64,000 nt of DNA from Umbelopsis isabellina. Its lineage: Eukaryota > Mucoromycota > Umbelopsidomycetes > Umbelopsidales > Umbelopsidaceae. The notes below the pieces were generated by a model. It had not been told where the DNA came from. It made no database searches and saw only the letters and a list, made by a program, of their open reading frames with translations. The translations under genes were made by a program, and so were the position numbers. Every line of letters starts with the position of its first letter. Within the stretch, counting starts at the first letter, position 1. The stretch is taken from the NCBI GenBank assembly GCA_016758905.1, contig JAEPQZ010000006.1:1291900-1355899 (forward strand), written 5' to 3'. Shown here piece by piece: positions 12,201 to 23,319 of the stretch.

Positions 12201-15200
12201 TCAATAGGGGGGCTTAACGAGTGAGGATGAGCTGCTGTAATACGCAAATCAAATATGTTATTAAATAAAGCTTATTTTAGACAAGTTTGTCTTAAATCAT
12301 TGTTAGTTACCTCATGGCATTGGAGTTGGCCGCCAAAGCGCTCAATAAGGAGTTCAAATCTCCTCGTACTTCATGTGGTCGTTTGCTAATATTGCTCATA
12401 GGAACGCTATTCACAGAATCATTTTCCTGGTCGCTAGAATCTACGGCCAGTTGTTGTGCTATGGTATAATCTGGTTAGGCCATGTCCATGTATAGCAACA
12501 ACTGAATTCATCAATGTCACATACCTAGTGCTTCTCGCAAGTTTTCAACCTTTACATTCGAACGTGCATGACCGTTTTGGTCAGCCTAGTAATTTACAAG
12601 GTTCAAGGAACATTAGTATATTCGTCATTTGCAGTGGTTATTCATATATGCTTTGAGTTCCTTACGTCAATTTTAACATTGAGAGACGTAGCCAAGCGAG
12701 GCTTTAAATCAACATCGCGGCCATTTTGAACCCGATAGGATTTTTCATTCACTAGATATAAAACAGTTAGTTGACCCATTGCTTTGAAAAACATGTTCCT
12801 ACACAATTGCTTACATAGGTTGATGCCGTTCCACTCCGCATATAGCTTGCTTTCAAGCTCAAGACCATGCGAATCACCAGCTTGTCGCAAGCCGTTGTCA
12901 TTCATCATAGCGGACACAATACTGTGTCTATCAAGCCAATGTATGACGGCGTTGAGAGCAAGTTTCTCATCTTCAACTAGTCCAATGAGATTTTGAGGTA
13001 ACTCGACTTCATTTTGGAATGCTTGATTATCCAACTTTGGAGACCATTCGCGATCCTGAATCTTCGCGTCCTTCACCTTTTGCGAATAGCTGGGCAATTC
13101 TTCAATGTTATGAAGTCTGCTAATTTCCTCAAGCCACATAACAGTAACTTGTGACAATGGACGTTGTCGGGGTATATCCTGAGCAAAGTCTTCCTGGGCA
13201 AGGTTTTGCAGCTTGAAGACAACTGAAACTCCTCTGATAGTAGCATTAGATCCAAAATTTGCTGATAAAGCTTGCATCACTTCAAACATCGAGATAACGT
13301 CGCGTGGTGTTAAATTGGAGACTTGAACCCAATCTACAACCGCTTGATGCACGCTGTTTATGAATGCACTTTCGCTATTCTCTCGCGCACTGTTGGGACC
13401 GACTAATGTACGTGTAGATGGGGTACGAAGTGGTACTTGCACACCAGTCCATGTGCCACATTGTCGAATAAACACAAGTAAGGTCTTGGAAAATTGTACT
13501 CTAGTAGACTCATCCTCGTCGCTTAATAAAGCAAGAGCTGGCGCCAGCACATCAAGAGAAATTTGAGATTTGGTTGTATTATCGTCATTTGTGCTTGAAC
13601 TCTTCTGAAGAACAAGAGTGAGACACTTCAACAAGGTCTGCCTGTACCTAGCAATAGGCATGCCCTCAACTTCCCGAAGTGTCGTTTGCGGTCTGAGTTT
13701 GGTAGTAAGATAACCAATGATATCATTAACTTGATTAGAGTAATAAATGTGTCTGGCCAAACCGGATATAGAATGGAGCAAACCATCATAAACAGCATAG
13801 CTATAACTGCTATCTTCATCAGCTTTGCTAGGAACGTTCTGACAATCTGGTTTGTTTTTGATAACCTTGATCAAATAAGTAAAGGTCGTGTTCATTACTT
13901 CCATTACGGAAATACCGACAAGAGGTAAATCTGCATTCAGAGTTGAATGTAACATGGCAACAACGCAAGCTTGCTTTTTGTTGGCATTTTCATCTTCACC
14001 TACAATGGGAACGTTGTCCAAGTACTGCAATAGCTCAGAGACAATGATATAGCGGTATTGGGGCTAGACATAGATTCATCAGTGAAAATGTACGCCGAAT
14101 CAAGAAACTTACAAGTATATGATACTAACCTGTAGCGCTTGCAACATAACCCCAACAACATTAACAGCGAAAGTCGTTGGCCACCAAGCATTATATCTGT
14201 CCAAATATCTATGATATCAAGCATTAGAATGCAAGAGCGAGAAAAGCATACAGGAGGTGTTGAGAGACTACATACTCAAAGAATGGCACAAGCGCTTGTC
14301 GAACACTTGGACCTCGGAGGAATCGGAAGACATGTTGTAAAGTCTGCAGCGCAAGTGTAAGGACATCCTGCTCGGTCAATTGTTTATCTAAAGCCGAATG
14401 CCGTATATCAATGGAACCTTCGCCTTCCTTAGCCAACTGAGTCAAGGGAACTTTGGAAGTGGACAAAGTATCCAACAAAGGTGGCAGAATGATAGGCAAC
14501 TGAGGATTGAATTCGGTTGGCTGGAGTGCTTCTCCCGTTACAGTTGCTTGAAGCCCGCGGTGACCGATATATCGAAGGCTAGTGGAGTTTAAGTTAGCAT
14601 GACCCTGGTACCACTAAAAAAGTACAATCATGCTCTTTTCCCATTACTTTAACTTCAGCGCCTCGTCTCCATTCTCATATTGACAGAAATTTGCAAACTT
14701 TCTGAGAAGCTTTGTATATTTTGCAGTAAATTCTTGATCAACTGAGAGTGTACTTCCGTCATGATATGTGCAAAACGTCACAAACTGAGCATATCCGAAA
14801 TTAGTACGCACGTTCCAATTGACCAGATATAATATGGCAATTACCGTTCCGCATGCAATGTCGATCAAATCCAAGTCTCTAGTTTCCATAATCATATCCA
14901 AGATATCTATAACATATTTTGAAAACAAGTTCAAGTCTCGGTGACATGACTGAATTAATGCCTTGATGATATCAAGCGACACTTGATTGTTCCTACGCAG
15001 TTTGAATTATGAATTGATAGTCAGATAAAAACCATAATCAAAGCCTTGATATGCTATACGACAGTCATGCAAATTCCTACTCACTGTTTGCGACCTTTGG
15101 CAATGTCTCGCTCGACTTTTTTCTCAAGAAAAGTGCCTACTTTGGTGAGCTTGGCGGGTCGCGAACTAGCGTAGAAAGTAAGGTAGCTTAGCTCAGACGA

Positions 15201-15308
15201 CCTTGGGCCTTTTTCACCTTCTTTCACCGGATAACAATTGTTGATTAGAACGGCGTGCTTGGTATATCTATAACACAGCATTTCGGGGAATGGAAAACCA
15301 CAGGACAT
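12201..15308 (-). CDS. EFR3: EFR3 family plasma-membrane PI4-kinase anchor
   Basis: Ten exons (12201-12234, 12311-12458, 12525-12585, 12666-12751, 12815-14063, 14130-14208, 14276-14578, 14648-14784, 14845-14992, 15085-15308) encode 822 aa. The N-terminus MSCGFPFPEMLC carries cysteines that could be palmitoylated, as in animal EFR3. It is followed by HAVLINNCYP, PRSSELSYLTFYASS and KVGTFLEKKV, the signature of fungal Efr3. The rest is alpha-helical (HEAT/ARM-like). Efr3 with Ypp1/TTC7 recruits Stt4/PI4K-alpha to the plasma membrane. I start at 15308 because MSCG fits the family; an in-frame upstream Met lies at 15371. Two introns (14785-14844 and 12752-12814) are multiples of three with no in-frame stop, so retained forms would stay open. 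The last exon adds only ten residues. Confidence 0.92.
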
Positions 15309-15825
15309 TGTTGCATAAAGTGTGTTAAATAGTAAAAGGTCACAGAGGTCACAGAGGTAATGGTTGCACAACCGGAAGCAAGTATGGTCGATTCAAGATT
15401 GGTCACCAAAAACGGACGAAAACAGATTGGGTTTGGTTAAGACAAGTGAGTACGGAAAAATAAAGCAGTTGCGTTTCCGTTAACACAAAAAAAAACCACA
15501 ATTGCAGATTTTAAAAAAAATAAATTATGGGTTTTAGCTGATGAAGGACCGATGACGTTGGACCATATTGGGACAATCTAATCTACTTACGCCTGCATCC
15601 TAGATTTGAAGTCCACTAAGTTATGTGTTTAAAAGGAGTGGATGGTGTGGATTTAAGAGAACGAAAGAAACTACGAGTTTGATCTGGCTCGTCGCTTTTC
15701 AAAAGAGTGCTTTTAGGATGACAAGGTCCTGCACGGACGGTTTTGGCGACCCTGCCAGCCAAACTCCGATAGTGGCAAAAATTACAACCCTGTACGCGTT
15801 ATGGTTTTCATACCACCACACCCTT
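15309..15825. other. intergenic region
   Basis: About 515 bp between the EFR3 start and the 3' end of the next gene on the same strand. It contains A-runs near 15486 and 15513, consistent with the EFR3 promoter. No coding or RNA feature recognised. Confidence 0.4.
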
Positions 15826-16734
15826 TTATATACTAAGAAACAACAATGAAACTAGAAATGCCGCGAAAGGACACAGCACATTTGAAAGTAATTTGGCTGC
15901 TCCATTTGTTGTGATGGTAATCGTCCCATTGTTAGACCCTGACGTCTGCTGTCCGTTACCACCAGAGTATGTAAAGTTGTTGAGTGTACCATTACCCATG
16001 TATACATTAGAACATCGAAGTGCCTGTTCTACTGCACTCCCAGTTCCATTGGAGTTATAAGAAAAAGCAATCAAAACCGAGTGGCCAGAGATCGAGTTGG
16101 AGGATCCCGAGCTGATTTGCAGGTTGGTACTATTGATACTCACGATTGGTGTGGCTACACTGTAGTTGGCTCCCTGTAGACTCATGGAACCTTCACAAAA
16201 CAAATAGAGAAAAAACTAAGATAACGTAACTCCTTGGTTTTGAATGCGTCTTTAAAACGTACCGGAAAGATATTCGATAGGATTGCAAGTACTCGTCAAG
16301 TTTAAGCTACCTCGATTAGCGCATGGATTGGTCGGCACGCCACTCAAGCAGGATGGACTTCCGGGAAAATTGCACTGATGTGTTGAATCTATATATATAC
16401 CAGGCAATCCTATAGCCCAGGATATACAGACGGCCCCGGCAGCTGGCAATGGGATGCCGTTGGGGTCCAGTGTGATGGTATAACTTACATATCCAGGGTA
16501 TTGAGTAAACAGAACAGATGCTTCCATATTGTTTGGTAAAGGCACAGTTGCTAAAGCTTCGGGCAACTGTGATGGGATCAAACCATCTCGCTTCATGCTA
16601 TGATGATATTGCACATATTCACGATGGGGTATCGATAGGTGATTTGTGACTGCTTGAGTAAAGTGGATATGGAGCAGCCCTACCACGGTAATTAAATAGT
16701 ACAACAACATATAGTAAGTTATTCGTGAAGGCAC
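15826..16734 (-). CDS. putative GPI-anchored surface protein, function unknown
   Basis: Two exons (15826-16190, 16263-16734) encode 278 aa. Residues 5-29 form a hydrophobic signal-type segment. The mature part has several Cys (CISWAIGLPG, CNFPGSPSCLSG, CANRGSLN) and is rich in Ser, Gly and Asn with many NxS/T sites. The last 20 residues (KLLSNVLCPFAAFLVSLLFL) are hydrophobic and end at the C-terminus without a charged tail. This plan is typical of fungal GPI-anchored cell-wall proteins. No family was recognised from the sequence, and the name rests on topology alone. Confidence 0.65.
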
Positions 16735-17688
16735 AGTGTGTGCCGTTTTGTGAGAAGACAGTAAGATGTAGAGATAGAGAGGAAGCAGCTACAGTATGCC
16801 AAGTAGCCAAGAAGTAAGAAGAATCAAAACAAATGGTAAACAAGAGTTCCCAAATTTGACCAAACGCCATAACAATTTCCGCATTAAGCTTCATTTTGCC
16901 TTGTCCAACGATATAAAGTACATGACAGAATATTCACTACTCATTGAGAAGTCCATTGATCCCAGTACAGCTTCTAGACAGTTGCTACAATACAAGATTC
17001 AAATGTCATGTCATCTTTCGGAATCACAAATTATATTAGACTTTGCTTTCTCAAGATCAAAAAACCTGAATTAATCCCTGAAATTCGCTTTGAACAATTC
17101 TGCCGTTCCATTTCAGCTAAAGATGGAAAAATTGCAAGAGTATCTTATGAACTTCAGCCTGACACTATAAAGTGGTTTTCACTTTTTTTTTGGCTAAATC
17201 CGATATAGCAAGGTCTATACTGTGTGTCGGGTACCTGAGAAGCTATCCAGAAAACGTGGCGAATCGGCCTAGTATGGTCTTGCCCCTTGTCGATTGATCC
17301 CCAAGATATACCCAATCAACACTTCCATAGCTTATTTTGTTCACCTCCATGATCCCTCCTTTTGCAATAGGTGAAAGATCCTTCATTTTACTGCTTTGCA
17401 ACCTATTAAGAACTAGGTATTGCCAATATTAATATGCACTAATTTAGTAAAGCACTTGAAATCTTTCAGGCTACATATGTTACGGTAAGCTTGAAAACAT
17501 GTGTGGCTACAGTTCTATCGGCTACTGCCTATATACAAACTTTCTTGTAGAAATTTGTTAAAGCAACTTCGCTGTTTTTGAACCTTAAGGGGAGTGGATG
17601 CTCAACAAGCGGTGTAAAATGAATAGTGTAATTTCATATCATTGTAATATTTATTATATATACATGCTTTTGAGGAGTAAGTCTAAGT
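16735..17688. other. intergenic region, AT-rich
   Basis: About 950 bp. Short open frames (such as 16796-17074 on the plus strand) lack start context, splicing or family features and I do not call them. No repeat, tRNA or conserved motif recognised. Confidence 0.4.
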
Positions 17689-18414
17689 TCAAGCCGAATT
17701 CCTTCTAACCCATCCATTGGAAGTCATCTTTCGCCACCACCTTGGCGGACGAGTGATGCCATTTCTTTCTTCGTGCATAGATGGACGAGGATCATAACGT
17801 GGCAATGTTGGTGCTGATGACCGTCTAGTTGCTCCTTTAAATCTTTCTGTTTCAATTACGCTATATGTTGTAAAAGCTGGTGTTGATGCTGATGCTCTGA
17901 CGGGCTCCAAAGGGTGAATACTACCTCTTGGTTTGCGTCTTTTGATCATATTTGAGAAGGGATTCTGCCAATGATCTTTTGATTTTTGCTGTCCCATTTG
18001 CAAAGGTTCTATGGTGGAATCCGCTTTCGTTTTCATGCTATTTATTCTGCTGCTTACGCTCAATACACTGGCATTACGATGTTGGTACATTGTTGGGATG
18101 CCATTTGGATTTGTACGGCTGTCCATCGAATCGGAATCCTTGATAACCACAAGTTTTTTGACATGGTATGAAGATTTCTTTTGTACAGTGTTTGACTGGG
18201 AGGACAGTGGCGATTTTGGAGCATTCTTTAACTCTGCTGAGCGTTGCGCAGAGTTATTTGATTCTTCTAGAATGCAAAAAAGTGCTGAATATATCCAAAA
18301 CATGTGTCCTTGGATGCTTAATATCAAATCCTTTAGTTGAATCCATATGTTGACATTGTAGGGGGCATAAGACGAACTGTCTAATCGGTGGTACATCTTG
18401 GTGGATTGCTGCAT
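17689..18414 (-). CDS. hypothetical basic Ser/Arg-rich protein
   Basis: A single open frame of 241 aa from an ATG at 18414; the frame stays open upstream to 18546 and another ATG lies at 18396, so the start is uncertain. A hydrophobic stretch (residues about 28-48, around GHMFWIYSALFCILEE) could be a membrane segment. The rest is low-complexity, polar and basic, with NPFSNMIKRRKPRGS and a C-terminal Arg/Trp-rich tail ending RPPRWWRKMTSNGWVRRNSA. I do not recognise the family. It may be a lineage-specific gene, or part of one with unseen exons. Confidence 0.45.
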   Translation of the reverse strand: MQQSTKMYHRLDSSSYAPYNVNIWIQLKDLILSIQGHMFWIYSALFCILEESNNSAQRSAELKNAPKSPLSSQSNTVQKKSSYHVKKLVVIKDSDSMDSRTNPNGIPTMYQHRNASVLSVSSRINSMKTKADSTIEPLQMGQQKSKDHWQNPFSNMIKRRKPRGSIHPLEPVRASASTPAFTTYSVIETERFKGATRRSSAPTLPRYDPRPSMHEERNGITRPPRWWRKMTSNGWVRRNSA

Positions 18415-19617
18415 AAGTGAAAAGCCTGTATCGCTTTTTGAAAATGTGTTGGGAAATAAAAATATGCACAATGAAAGAGTATGAGCTCTAATATGAATGA
18501 TTGGAGGGTGCAAAAATGAAGGGCAAAAATAAAGAAAACAAAACAAATGGAGACGTTGATGAAAAACTAACCAATTGTTAAGACTTTGCCTTTTTAAATT
18601 ATGTAAATCTCAAAATAAAAGTGAGAATTCAAAAAAAAAAGATAGGAACAGGGAGTATACGGGGCTAGGAGTGAAGCACGTAGAAAGAGCGCTTGTCTCG
18701 CCTTATGATTTGTGCAAAGACAAAGACCGAAGAAGAAGTCGGTACCTTTGCGCTTTCAAAGATAGATAGAAGGAGGGAATTACAAAGTTTCGAAGATACT
18801 CTTTACAGTTTCCTTTTATTTCAAAGTTAATTTCAATTTAAACTGACGTGTTTGGATCATCAGTTCTGTATTTGGGGCCTTACACCCATGTAGGTCACAG
18901 ATTTCTGTAATTCCGTCGGGAGAATAACACAATGTGTGAGCCTATATGGTGTTTAAGGCAAGTCAGTGATAACTTTCCTTGTCTTTAATTCCTACAGAAG
19001 TAACATTTTGTTGAGTAATACGTCGTACATCGCTTGAACCAAAATCAAGACCAGGTTTTTTTTAATCGCCTCTGAGCTCATCTGCGTCTTGACTAGAATT
19101 ACATTTGCAATAGCCTGATGCAGTAGGTTAGAAACTACCGATAAACTCTATTCACAAACATGAAAAGTTGCTCGCTGTATATTTTGGGTATTGGTTTTGG
19201 TTCAGATCAAGTATAACCCCTAACATGCGAAGCATCCACTATGTTTTGCAGATCAGCGATCAACTGTAGTAGATTTGCTCCTACTAGATCAAATTTCACT
19301 ATCAATATCGACTGCTATCCCAAACCAGAAAATAAGGAGCACTTTGCTGAAATCACAATTAAAAACTGACAACGTCTTGAGGACATCATATAAATACGTC
19401 AGCCAAAAACCCAACTACTATAAATGCTACATCTCTTTATGCCGTCAACAGCTGTATCAGATAATCCGCATTTTATGCCTAATGATACATTCTTGCTGCT
19501 GAACACAATTTCATACCAAAGAAAAATACTTTAGGAATTAATAATATTTTGCGCCAAAGTTCTACAGCGGTGCATTTAATATATTGGAGCAATGTGGCCT
19601 TTAAACGTTCTATATAA
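18415..19617. other. intergenic region
   Basis: About 1.2 kb between two same-strand genes. An A-run at about 18631-18640 and scattered AT-rich DNA are visible. Small open frames here (for example 19275-19502) show no coding signs. Nothing else supported. Confidence 0.4.
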
Positions 19618-21678
19618 CTAATACTCGAACGTTGCTTTGGGCAACGTAAGTGATCCTTTTGAAGGTGTCTTTGCCTCTCTGTTTCCACCACCAGGGTAAT
19701 TCTCCCAGGTAACTGGAGCCTCGTCGCAATTTAGTTTCTCAATGAACTTGTATTCAAAAGCGGTACTGGGCGGTAGCTTGATAATTGTCGAGAACAAGCC
19801 ATATCTGGTAGATCAAAAGAAAGGTTTAGAAGATGCACCGACACAAAACAAATAAATAGCTTATAAAACCTACGAGTCACTAACACCGTGCAACTCAACT
19901 GCAGCGCTTGTAGACCAACCGCCGAGCTCGGAAATATTACCAACTACATATATGTTGGACTATAAAGATTAAACTTTTTGTCAGTAAATCGGCGTCGATT
20001 GGTTGATATATATTAAAATGAAACCTGTTGAAGACTCACCGTGCCAAAGCTACTAGTCAAGTTCGTATCGGTAATAGAGAATTTAACATCGATAATGTCA
20101 TTGTTGACAGTATGCTCAGGACCAAACTTGCACTTTCCGTGAGGGACTTTAATGGAGGTAGCACCCCATGAAGCGGGAACGCTGCCGCCCTTCGCTGCTT
20201 TAGTAGTGAGGACAGAAGCATATGACCATGTAAGGTCTTTTGCACTGACAGCAGTTCCATTCCATCCTGAGAATTGTTCATGGAGCCGTCCATCCGATGG
20301 CGTATACTTTGCAACTATTTCCACAAATCCGTCAGCATATTTTTCGATATTGGTTACAAGGTGTTTGAAAGTCGAAGAACTTGACTTATAAGTTCCTGTT
20401 TTGACGTGGATACCAAACTGACTGAAAAAGTCCAATGAAATATCTGTGATTTCGAGGTTTCCTTGTCTTTTCCAAACATAAAGAGCGTCATATAGCTGTT
20501 CAGCAGCGGCCAGTGTAGTCAAATACCTGCAGTATGTATGAAGGTCAAGATGTGTCCTAGAACTGTAGAGTTCGGTGAAATAACGACATACCATGGGTTT
20601 CCACTATAATAAACGTCGTAGGCGTAACGCCCAATGGCGACTGCTTCACCAACGGTTTTGCCATTGTTCAAGGGATAGAGTGGACGAAAAGTGCTGACCA
20701 GATTGTAATGGTGAGCTAATGCTCTGTCTGAGCAGGGTTGGAAAGTAGTGGCATCACATCCTGCCTTGTAATCAAATCCATGTATGATGCCCACAGTTGT
20801 ACCACTGTCCACTACTCTCATGATACCACCATTAGCAATATCAGCGTCAATAGCATTCGACGATTTGTCCCAAAAACTTTGCAAGTAGCACAAAACGTTC
20901 TCTGCTTGGTTTACGTAGCTGCTGCTCGAGTGACCAAGCTTTGAGGCAAACTTCGCTCCTTCCGTTAGTGCACGATAAGAGGCACCGATAGTGAAGAAGC
21001 TAGAGCCCATGGTTTCCTCCCACAAATCGTATCCGGTCAAATTCCAGTATTTGGTGACATAGTCCAAGTCATTTTTAAGAATGGGCCAAAGTGTTTTAGT
21101 GACGAAGGCGCTGTTACCATGCTTCAGGGCATAATTGCCATAAGCAACGAATGCCGTGGCACGCAATGCGGGACCTATCATTGCACAATGACGTTAACGG
21201 CAACATACGACAAGATCACGATTATGATTGCATGCTTACCATCTCTTTGAGGACGACCCCAAGAACCAGTGAACTCGGTCGCATTGATGTTGAACTTGGG
21301 CTCACCTAGGCCGCTTAGATCACTAAAGTTTCCCGAAATATTTGGGATGTGCTGAAGTGCGCCTTGTACCTTGATATAAGCTTCTATAGTTGATATCAAG
21401 TTCTTGTCAGAGCCTGCAGCTACGCGGTCTACCAATGACTTCACGGTCAACGCAGCATCTCGTGTCCATGTATAGAGGTAGTTTGGATCTTCGGTGCTTG
21501 GTGAGGCAACAACAATGCCAGGAGAAGCGCCTAGATTTGGACCAATGTTATCCATAATTCTCTTCAGGGCTATAGGATCTTCTTTTGTCAAGTATGAATT
21601 TGAGCTGGACGCCGTTGGACTAGCGCTTGCAAGGCGCCCAAGACACGCGAGGACAGGGAGCAATGCAGTGATTTTCAT
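19618..21678 (-). CDS. secreted glucoamylase, GH15 with C-terminal CBM20
   Basis: Five exons (19618-19804, 19874-19959, 20040-20526, 20592-21174, 21240-21678) encode 593 aa. A signal peptide (about 1-19, ending ASA) precedes a GH15 catalytic domain: YLYTWTRDAALT, SWGRPQRDGPALRATA, LWEETMGSSFFT with the acid Glu, GNPWYLTT, and HEQFSGWNGTAVSAKDLTWSYA with the base Glu. The last roughly 95 aa form a starch-binding CBM20: NIYVVGNISELGGWST, FEYKFIEK, VTWENYPGGGNRE. The linker between them is very short, unlike the long Ser/Thr-rich linker of Aspergillus enzymes. It releases glucose from starch ends. A TATA box lies 52 nt upstream and a possible Mig1/CreA site about 330 nt upstream. Confidence 0.95.
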
Positions 21679-21729
21679 CAGTTATGCTTGCGAATAATAT
21701 CCAGTGGGAGTAAATGGAACTGTCGTGTC

Positions 21730-21736
21730 TTTTATA
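21730..21736 (-). promoter_or_regulatory. TATA box of glucoamylase gene
   Basis: Reads TATAAAA on the minus strand, 52 nt upstream of the glucoamylase ATG at 21678. Position and sequence fit a strong, regulated fungal promoter. A second AT motif (TATATAAT) lies just upstream. Confidence 0.6.
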
Positions 21737-22004
21737 GGGTATTATATACCAAATCGGCTCAGATGTCAGGGAATTTTCGGTATATCTTATGAACGTAACA
21801 CCAATTAATGTGTGCTCCTTCCCACACAACTTTTGAGTTACAATGGTCCGGTTCAAGTATGGATGTATCAAAGTATGAAAATGAAAGACATCTATGAAAA
21901 ATTCCGAAAACAAAGTGTATCCTATAGATTCAAATTCAAAAATATTAGATGGCTAACAGATGATCAATAATCAGCCATTAACATAAAGCAACAGGTAACA
22001 ATGG

Positions 22005-22016
22005 AAAAATGCGGGG
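22005..22016 (+). promoter_or_regulatory. possible Mig1/CreA carbon-repression site
   Basis: Reads AAAAATGCGGGG. It matches the Mig1 consensus WWWWTSYGGGG, an A/T tract followed by a GC box, and contains the CreA core SYGGRG. It sits about 330 bp upstream of the glucoamylase start, a class of gene usually repressed by glucose. This is motif matching only. Confidence 0.4.
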
Positions 22017-23319
22017 AATTGGGGAATAGCACATGGGCCAGCGGGAGAGCACGATCCGCGGTGTTGGGAAGACGGCGTTCCCTCTGCGGCATCCTCAGGG
22101 AAAATCGATAAATTCAGAGCCAGAAAGCATGCTGTATTACTTGAAGTAGCATTCTGTCCGGTCTTGTTACAGACTCAGATTCGGTCGTTTGCGATGAACA
22201 GCCCAGTAATACAGTCGAAATGTGCTATTTTTTCAATTCAGATTCTTCCAGTATAGGATCACCACTGTTTATGACCAAGTTGTCACATATCAACCTGATG
22301 ACCCAAATCAAAGCAAAATTATGATTGTCCGTTGAACTGGAGATGCCCTGAGCATCAATATTGAGACTTGCCTTTTTCAATCAAAGTTAATGGCGGCGTT
22401 GAATTGATAATCACAGCAGCTCAAGAAAGTTGTATGTTAACATCTATCAGCTATCGATGTGACTACGTACTACTTATATCAATCATTGAATGTTGAGATA
22501 TACATGGATGTATGCGACAGGGAATCAATGATATGCTAGATGTCGCTTTATGCCATGTCAAGCGTTTTTCTCATAGTAATACACAATTGTTGAACGTGGT
22601 CGTTGTAAATTATGGCGTTATTCCAGAGAGATGATCCTTGATACAAGAGAGAACTATTAAGTGAATTAGCTGCAAAGATATCATCATTCAGCTTGGTATC
22701 ACCCGACCACTGGTTTCAATATGCATAGCTTGCAGCTCGCCAGCTTCTGAACATCACGCTCCTGAGGTATGGTTAAAACGATCATTTTGCGGGCTTCAGA
22801 TGCACGTGCATGACCACACGTTTTTAAACAGAAGTCCAGCTTTGGTGGCTTTAATCGTTGTTAAGTAACGGATGCTTCGCTTGGCAAAGTACACCAGCTT
22901 TTGAATTTCATAAATGTTTCTCCAACAACTAGCAATACAATCAATTGTGTGGTCATTAGTCAATAACAACAATGAAATCAAATTTCGAACGAAAACGGAA
23001 CATCAGTGATCATCCCACAAAACAATATGACTTATTTGTTTCGATAGGTTTAACTTTAATGAAACAATTGCAGCGTAGGTAGCAAAGTCCTCCTGGAAAA
23101 ATAGCCTGAGACTGAGACTGAAAATTTTATAAGGCAAAGTGATTGGCGGGCCAAATTATCGTACTTTCGATATAAGAAAAAAAAAAAAAAAAAGGTGCTT
23201 TTTTGGAAAGCTGTTAAACCTCTGCTCTCTTTCAACGAAAAGTTGTGCTTGTCTATCCACTCTCCTTGTTCAATTTTTAATCGCTTTATAGGCGGGACTT
23301 GGACCGTTGTCTAGTAATC

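Larger units (their letters stand above)
21679..23319. other. long intergenic region, divergent glucoamylase/SUR2 promoters
   Basis: About 1.64 kb between divergent genes, the longest gene-free stretch in the window. It holds the glucoamylase TATA box and a Mig1/CreA-like site (listed separately), a locally GC-richer patch at about 22010-22100, and an A-tract of about 18 nt near 23176-23193 ahead of SUR2. No coding gene recognised. Confidence 0.5.

Noticed and set aside
12350-12369. tRNA T-arm-like stem-loop (AGGAG TTCAAAT CTCCT)
   Set aside because: It lies inside an EFR3 coding exon in the frame supported by flanking splices, and I found no matching A box, anticodon arm or acceptor stem upstream.
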